NCBI GenBank assembly: GCA_017430835.1
Contig: JAFRMD010000148.1
Coordinates: 1 to 19,394 of the forward strand
Length of the DNA stretch: 19,394 nt
Direction: 5' to 3'
From: Methanosphaera sp.
GTDB taxonomy: Archaea > Methanobacteriota > Methanobacteria > Methanobacteriales > Methanobacteriaceae
The stretch's first letter is position 1. Each line of letters begins with the position of its first letter. Made by a program: the position numbers and the translations under genes. Below are positions 15,738-19,394 of this stretch, piece by piece. The notes beneath the pieces are model-generated. The model was not told the origin of the DNA, searched no databases, and saw nothing but the letters and a program-made list of their open reading frames with translations.

Positions 15738-17072
15738 ATGACTTGTGAAAAAATAAGAAACGTGACAATAATAGGTGGTTCAAGAGGTTTAGGAGAATGG
15801 ATAGCTAAACAACTTGTAAAAGAAGAAAACCTAAACGTCACAATCACAAGTCGTGACAAAACATCAGGAGAAAAAACAGCAAAAAAAATAGGGGCCATAT
15901 ACAGTAACGACAATATAGAAGCCATAGAAAATGCAGACCTGATAATATTTAGTGTACCTATTGATAATATGGTGGAAACAATAAAAGATGTGGCACCATA
16001 TGCACCGGAAAATTCATTATTAATGGACATAACCTCCATCAAAAAAGAGCCATCAGAAGCCCTTAAGAAATACTCTCCTGAAAACACAGAAATTTTACCC
16101 TGCCACCCAATGTTCGGACCTAGAATACCATCATTAGAAGGACAGGTAATAATACTAACACCAATCGAAAACAGATCAGAAAAAACATTAAACCTTATCA
16201 AAAACTTCCTGGAAAGCAAAAAAGCAAAAGTGGTAATTACAACACCAGAAGAACACGACAAAACAATGAGCGTAGTACAAGGACTAACACACTTCTCATA
16301 TATCAGCATCGCATCCACAATAAAAAAACTAAACATAAACGTCAAAAGATCAAGAGAATTTGCAAGCCCAGTATACAGCCTAATGCTAGACATGGTAAGC
16401 CGTATAGTATCACAAAACCCATACCTATACTACTCAATACAAAAATCAAATCCAGAAACCCTAAAATCAAGAAAAACATTAATTGAAGAAGAAATAAAAC
16501 TATCAAAAATAATAGAAGAAGGACAGGAAGATTCTTTTATACAAAACATGACAAACTCTGCAAAACACTTGGACGAATACGAAGAAGCACTGGGAAGATC
16601 AGACAAAGCAATAAGCTCACTAACACACGACTTAGATGAACTAAACAACTCAATAGGACAAGAAATTGGAGTAAAACACCAATACTCAAAAAAAATCCAT
16701 GTAGGAACAGTAGACAAAGTAACATCAGACACATTAACGCTAACTACACAAAACAAAAAGAAAATAAACCTAAAAATATCAAACATTAACAAATTAACCG
16801 ATGACGAACTATACAAATGGAAAACAGAAAACCTAAAAGTATACTCATTTGACGTGTCAGTAATATTCCCAAAAAGATGCAACAAAAACATCCTCTTAAA
16901 CACCTTCAAAAACATAAAACCAGTAATAGATGCAGAAATAAAAGACACCTACACGGGAAAACAGATAGACGAAGACTCAATCAGCCTAACATTCCACTAC
17001 ACAACATTCAAGAAAAACGATAAAAACTACGTGGAAAAATACCTTGAAGGAATCGGTGGAATAATAAGATAA
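15738..17072 (+). CDS. tyrA: Prephenate dehydrogenase with FDX-ACB-like C-terminal extension
   Basis: TyrA (444 residues) oxidises prephenate to 4-hydroxyphenylpyruvate for tyrosine. The NAD loop is IIGGSRGLGEW (11-21); the catalytic region has HPMFGP (H123) and QGLTHF (H185), followed by a helical dimer domain to about 310. Then come two extra modules absent from minimal TyrA: a small beta-rich segment (about 318-368, GTVDKVTSDTLTL) and a final 75 residues, SFDVSVIFPKR to VEKYLEGIGGIIR, which resemble the FDX-ACB anticodon-binding fold of PheRS beta (note DTYTGKQI). AAGGAGCT (15721-15728) is the ribosome site. Like TrpE it draws on chorismate. The extension may sense an amino acid or bind a partner; this is inference. 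Confidence 0.88.
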   Translation: MTCEKIRNVTIIGGSRGLGEWIAKQLVKEENLNVTITSRDKTSGEKTAKKIGAIYSNDNIEAIENADLIIFSVPIDNMVETIKDVAPYAPENSLLMDITSIKKEPSEALKKYSPENTEILPCHPMFGPRIPSLEGQVIILTPIENRSEKTLNLIKNFLESKKAKVVITTPEEHDKTMSVVQGLTHFSYISIASTIKKLNINVKRSREFASPVYSLMLDMVSRIVSQNPYLYYSIQKSNPETLKSRKTLIEEEIKLSKIIEEGQEDSFIQNMTNSAKHLDEYEEALGRSDKAISSLTHDLDELNNSIGQEIGVKHQYSKKIHVGTVDKVTSDTLTLTTQNKKKINLKISNINKLTDDELYKWKTENLKVYSFDVSVIFPKRCNKNILLNTFKNIKPVIDAEIKDTYTGKQIDEDSISLTFHYTTFKKNDKNYVEKYLEGIGGIIR

Positions 17073-17508
17073 AACAAGAAAAAACATTTAATATGCAAAT
17101 ATTTTAATATATTGAAGACATTTTTTAATATTATTTGATAAAGATACATTTATGCTATGAAGGAAACTAATTAACATTTTACAATAAAAAGGGAACGGAA
17201 AACTTTAACAAAATAACTTAATACTGATTTTAGTATTGATAACTATAAATATTCCAAATAAGATAAGATTAATCATATTGAAGTATATAAAAGTTAAACT
17301 TCAAAATCAAAATATGATATAAATAGACATTAAAAGTTTTTTTTAATTTAATATAGTAAAAAAAGTGTCAAAAATAATAATACGAAATATTAAAACATAT
17401 ATAAAGCATTGATAATTAATTCAATATAATTAATATATATTCCACATCTTAATTTTACATTTGTATTCATTTTATATTGATAAAATAAATTTATAGTAGG
17501 TAATAAAT
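17073..17508. other. Long AT-rich intergenic region after tyrA
   Basis: No reading frame of note on either strand. It begins with T-tracts (17124-17129) that probably terminate tyrA. A bipartite inverted repeat surrounding a TATA-like TATATAAAAG lies at 17271-17318. Another T8 tract (17338-17345) and a short imperfect hairpin (AATACT/AGTATT, 17220-17237) add little. No RNA gene was recognised. Confidence 0.5.
17271..17318. repeat. Bipartite inverted repeat around a TATA-like box
   Basis: Inner arms TTGAAGT (17278-17284) and ACTTCAA (17298-17304) enclose ATATAAAAGTTAA; outer arms ATCATATT (17272-17279) and AATATGAT (17311-17318) are also complementary. It may be an operator over a promoter or an RNA hairpin. 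The nearest plus-strand gene begins 190 bases on. Confidence 0.4.
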
Positions 17509-18056
17509 ATGGACATGCTTGCAGATGGAAATTTAAATAGTTTACTAAATGTAATTCAAATCCCCATTATAATTCATTAAGAGATAAGAATAAAGTTTCT
17601 AATTTCGAAATAATAAACTCTATTGATTTAAATGTAACAAATTTTAATAAATATTTTCCAATTATTTCATCAATTCTTAAAAATAATGATAATTATAATG
17701 AAGATTTATTATATGATTTTCTTGAAATAAGATCCATGTCAACATATTTATTTGACATACTTGAAAAATTGGTAGAAACGTTTTTTCTAGAAATAAATTC
17801 ATTTTTAGAAAAAAATTATGATTCATTACTTTTTGTTGATAAACTTCTTGATGATTTTCATAAAATATTAAATATTAAAAATGATTATATTAATTGGAAA
17901 AAAAATTTAAAAGAGTATAATGAGGCATATACTAGATATAAATTAAGATTAGAGCAGGACATTAACATTTTTTATGATAAGTATTATGAAAATAATGAAA
18001 AAGAGGGTGTGGAGATTCTTAAAGAAACAATGCCATTGGAGTACATAGAAAAATGA
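17509..18056 (+). pseudogene. Unknown helical protein, frameshifted near its start
   Basis: ATG 17509, after AGGTAAT (17498-17504), opens MDMLADGNLNSLLNV and stops at 17578-17580. The main frame, open from 17541 to the stop at 18054-18056, continues naturally after one base shift between about 17549 and 17577 (NSNPHYNSLRDKNKVSNF...). Joined, it makes about 180 residues, acidic and rich in Asn, Lys, Leu and Tyr, probably all-alpha, with a likely coiled coil at INWKKNLKEYNEAYTRYKLR. I do not recognise the family. If translation instead starts at ATG 17736, a 106-residue intact protein remains. Its TGA overlaps ATG 18053 of the next gene (ATGA), so the two were a translationally coupled pair. 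Confidence 0.5.
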
Positions 18057-19047
18057 ATACAGAAAACATATGCTTTGATACTAACTCATTAATATCCCAT
18101 CTATTTTTTTGTTGAACCTAATTATAAGATAATGAGAAGTTTTTTTTTAGAAAATCTGATGCAAACTTCTATTTTACAAAACACGTCTTGGATGAATGTG
18201 ACAACGTAATAAATAGGAAAAACATATAATAAACGTTATATTAGGTGATGCAATACTATTTTTTAGATGATAATCATAATAACATATTCACTAGAGAAAA
18301 TTTTATTAAAACATTTACAAAACACTATAAAAATAACCCATACAAAAAATTCAAGATTAAAGATATAGAATACACATTAACAAAAATTTGGGATAATAAA
18401 TGTGATGAAAGTATGGAAGGTTATAATCTATCAAATGTGTTAAACAAGTACAAATTATCAATAAAAAAGAATATGGATATTCACAAGCAAAAATTATATC
18501 AAAAATTAATATTAATTGATAACCATATTAAAAATCATGAAAAAATAAACAAACAATTGTTATTAAATAAATCTCATGATGAAGATAATCAGATTATATT
18601 AGATATTTATAATACTATTTAAACCATAAAATCACATTCATATTTATAACATTTGATAAAAACTTCTATAATGCATTAAAAAGATGTAAATTCAAATTTA
18701 TTAAAAACGTTTATAATAAAGAAGATATTAAACGATTTATTAACTGAATAAATGAAGTAAATAAAGACGTTAAAAAGAAAATTAAAATAATTAATGAATT
18801 TTTATATGACAGTATCCCTCTCTTAAACAATCTACAGAAAGAATATATTGATTTTAACGAATTTTCAAACCATATCCTTAAATTCAATAAAAAAGAATAT
18901 TTTTATCATAACCAACCTCTAAAAAAATATACGAAGAAAAATATTTTAAAAAATTTTTGGAATAATTACGATTTTTACCATTTAAATCCCTTTGAATTAC
19001 GTTCATACATTATGGATTACACACTAACAGAGACTTGGCATAAATGA
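18053..19047 (+). pseudogene. PIN-domain-like nuclease gene, heavily decayed
   Basis: Fragments in several frames read as one protein of about 330 residues. ATG 18053 gives MNTENICFDTNSLISHLF, with the first Asp of a PIN fold (FDTNSL), cut by TGA 18113 after a T7 run (18104-18110). The frame past it gives VEPNYKIM. After a T9 run (18140-18148), FFRKSDANFYFTKHVLDECD continues a PIN-like pattern. Stops near 18220-18244 precede the 125-residue part to 18622, with the acidic HDEDNQIILDIYN. A shift near 18620 leads to ITFIFITFDKNFYNAL, the FxTxDxxF end of a PIN domain. TGA 18745-18747 interrupts the last part, which runs to 19045-19047. PIN proteins are usually RNases and often toxins; the family call is by eye. 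Confidence 0.55.
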
Positions 19048-19074
19048 TTTTTTAATACAAAAAAGTATTACTCA
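19035..19074. repeat. Possible remnant of the IS1182-type element ends
   Basis: TTGGCATAAAT (19035-19045) plus GATTTTT matches the left IS end at 1143-1163 with a 3-base gap, and CAAAAAAGTATTACTCA (19058-19074) is a 17-base exact copy of 2871-2887 at the right IS end. The two pieces lie 12 bases apart, as if an element's inside had been deleted. The first piece also overlaps the end of the PIN pseudogene. TAATAC/GTATTA in it can form a 6-bp hairpin. Confidence 0.4.
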
Positions 19075-19137
19075 TTTTTTTTTACCTTTGTTCAAATCAA
19101 ACAATAATAATTATCATATCTTCTAAATATAATAATA

Positions 19138-19394
19138 TTATATTTTATGTGGTTTGATTTTACTTGGAGCAGTCTGGACCCACTTATACAGTCGTTCAAA
19201 GTTGAATTTCTGCTTACTTTTACGAATAATATTGGCAGCAGCATTAACATCCACATTCAATAGTTTACCTTTTTGTGTTTTGTATAATCCACGGTATATT
19301 CGTTTGCCTTTGAATTCATATTTTTTTCCTTTTTGATTTTCATCAAATGATGGTAATATGTCGTTGTCGAGAAAACTGCTTTTGCTTGTGTAGG
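19138..19394 (-). CDS. tnpB: TnpB/OrfB of an IS200/IS605-type element, C-terminal part, cut by the window edge
   Basis: The last 85 codons are visible, ending with TAA at 19140-19138. The start of the fragment reads YTSKSSFLDNDILPSFDE, then YEFKGKRIYRGLYKTQKGKL and NVDVNAAANIIRKS, the third RuvC Asp block of TnpB proteins. TnpB is an RNA-guided nuclease accompanying TnpA in transposition. The zinc-finger cysteines usual between YTS and DVNAA are all missing; the SFLDxDxLP variant replaces them, as in a TnpB subgroup I recall from archaea and firmicutes. The tail is NFERLYKWVQTAPSKIKPHKI. The guide (omega) RNA and right end should lie around 19050-19140. Whether the full gene is intact cannot be seen. 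Confidence 0.85.
   Translation of the reverse strand, partial: YTSKSSFLDNDILPSFDENQKGKKYEFKGKRIYRGLYKTQKGKLLNVDVNAAANIIRKSKQKFNFERLYKWVQTAPSKIKPHKI

Noticed and set aside
17220..17237. Small hairpin AATACT-N6-AGTATT after tyrA
   Set aside because: Six A/T-rich base pairs, more than 140 bases past the gene, and no T-tract next to it.
1..19394. CRISPR array, tRNA or rRNA genes
   Set aside because: No regularly spaced repeats of 25-40 bases and no G/C-rich cloverleaf or rRNA-like stretch were seen by reading both strands.

Overview
The window looks like chromosome from a pseudomurein-walled methanogen of the order Methanobacteriales, most likely a Methanosphaera-type organism. The reasons are the very AT-rich DNA, archaeal promoters of the TTTATATA type, GGTG-type ribosome binding sites, an archaeal pelota gene, MraY-like and MurG-like genes of the pseudomurein type, and a trpY gene divergent from a trpEGCFBAD operon as in Methanothermobacter. 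The genus is inference; no database search was possible.

Layout. 1-394 is AT-rich upstream DNA. 395-1030 is an iron-sulfur flavoprotein-like reductase. 1138-2919 is an insertion sequence of the IS1182 type with near-perfect ends and a transposase broken by one stop codon and one frameshift. 2978-3481 (minus strand) is trpY, the HTH-ACT repressor gene. 3523-3578 holds a symmetric set of four TGTAT half-sites between trpY and trpE. 3622-10109 is the complete tryptophan operon trpE-G-C-F-B-A-D, tightly packed, with overlaps or gaps of at most 14 bases. 10202-11512 is a lipoamide-dehydrogenase-like flavoprotein with altered active-site residues. On the minus strand follow a MurG-like glycosyltransferase (11533-12588), a small acidic ferredoxin (12759-12992), a MraY-like membrane transferase (13124-14089) and pelota (14181-15236). 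On the plus strand come a small unknown protein (15375-15683) and prephenate dehydrogenase with an extra C-terminal domain (15738-17072). 17073-17508 is non-coding. 17509-19047 holds two overlapping decayed genes, the second apparently a PIN-domain nuclease. The right edge (19138-19394, minus strand) is the C-terminal end of a TnpB/OrfB protein of an IS200/IS605-type element.

How it works together. The trp genes make tryptophan from chorismate, and tyrA takes the same chorismate (via prephenate) to tyrosine. TrpY should sense tryptophan through its ACT domain and bind the TGTAT array, which covers both divergent promoters. The most intriguing signal is at the trpE start. The best-placed start codon (ATG 3612, after AAGGTGAT) opens an eight-codon reading frame, [12 protein letters not shown]. 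Its last codon is tryptophan, and the trpE frame can be entered by a +1 slip on the T5 run just before that codon. This suggests a tryptophan-sensing leader peptide or programmed frameshift, but a single-base indel or sequencing error would look the same. No tRNA, rRNA or CRISPR array was seen.
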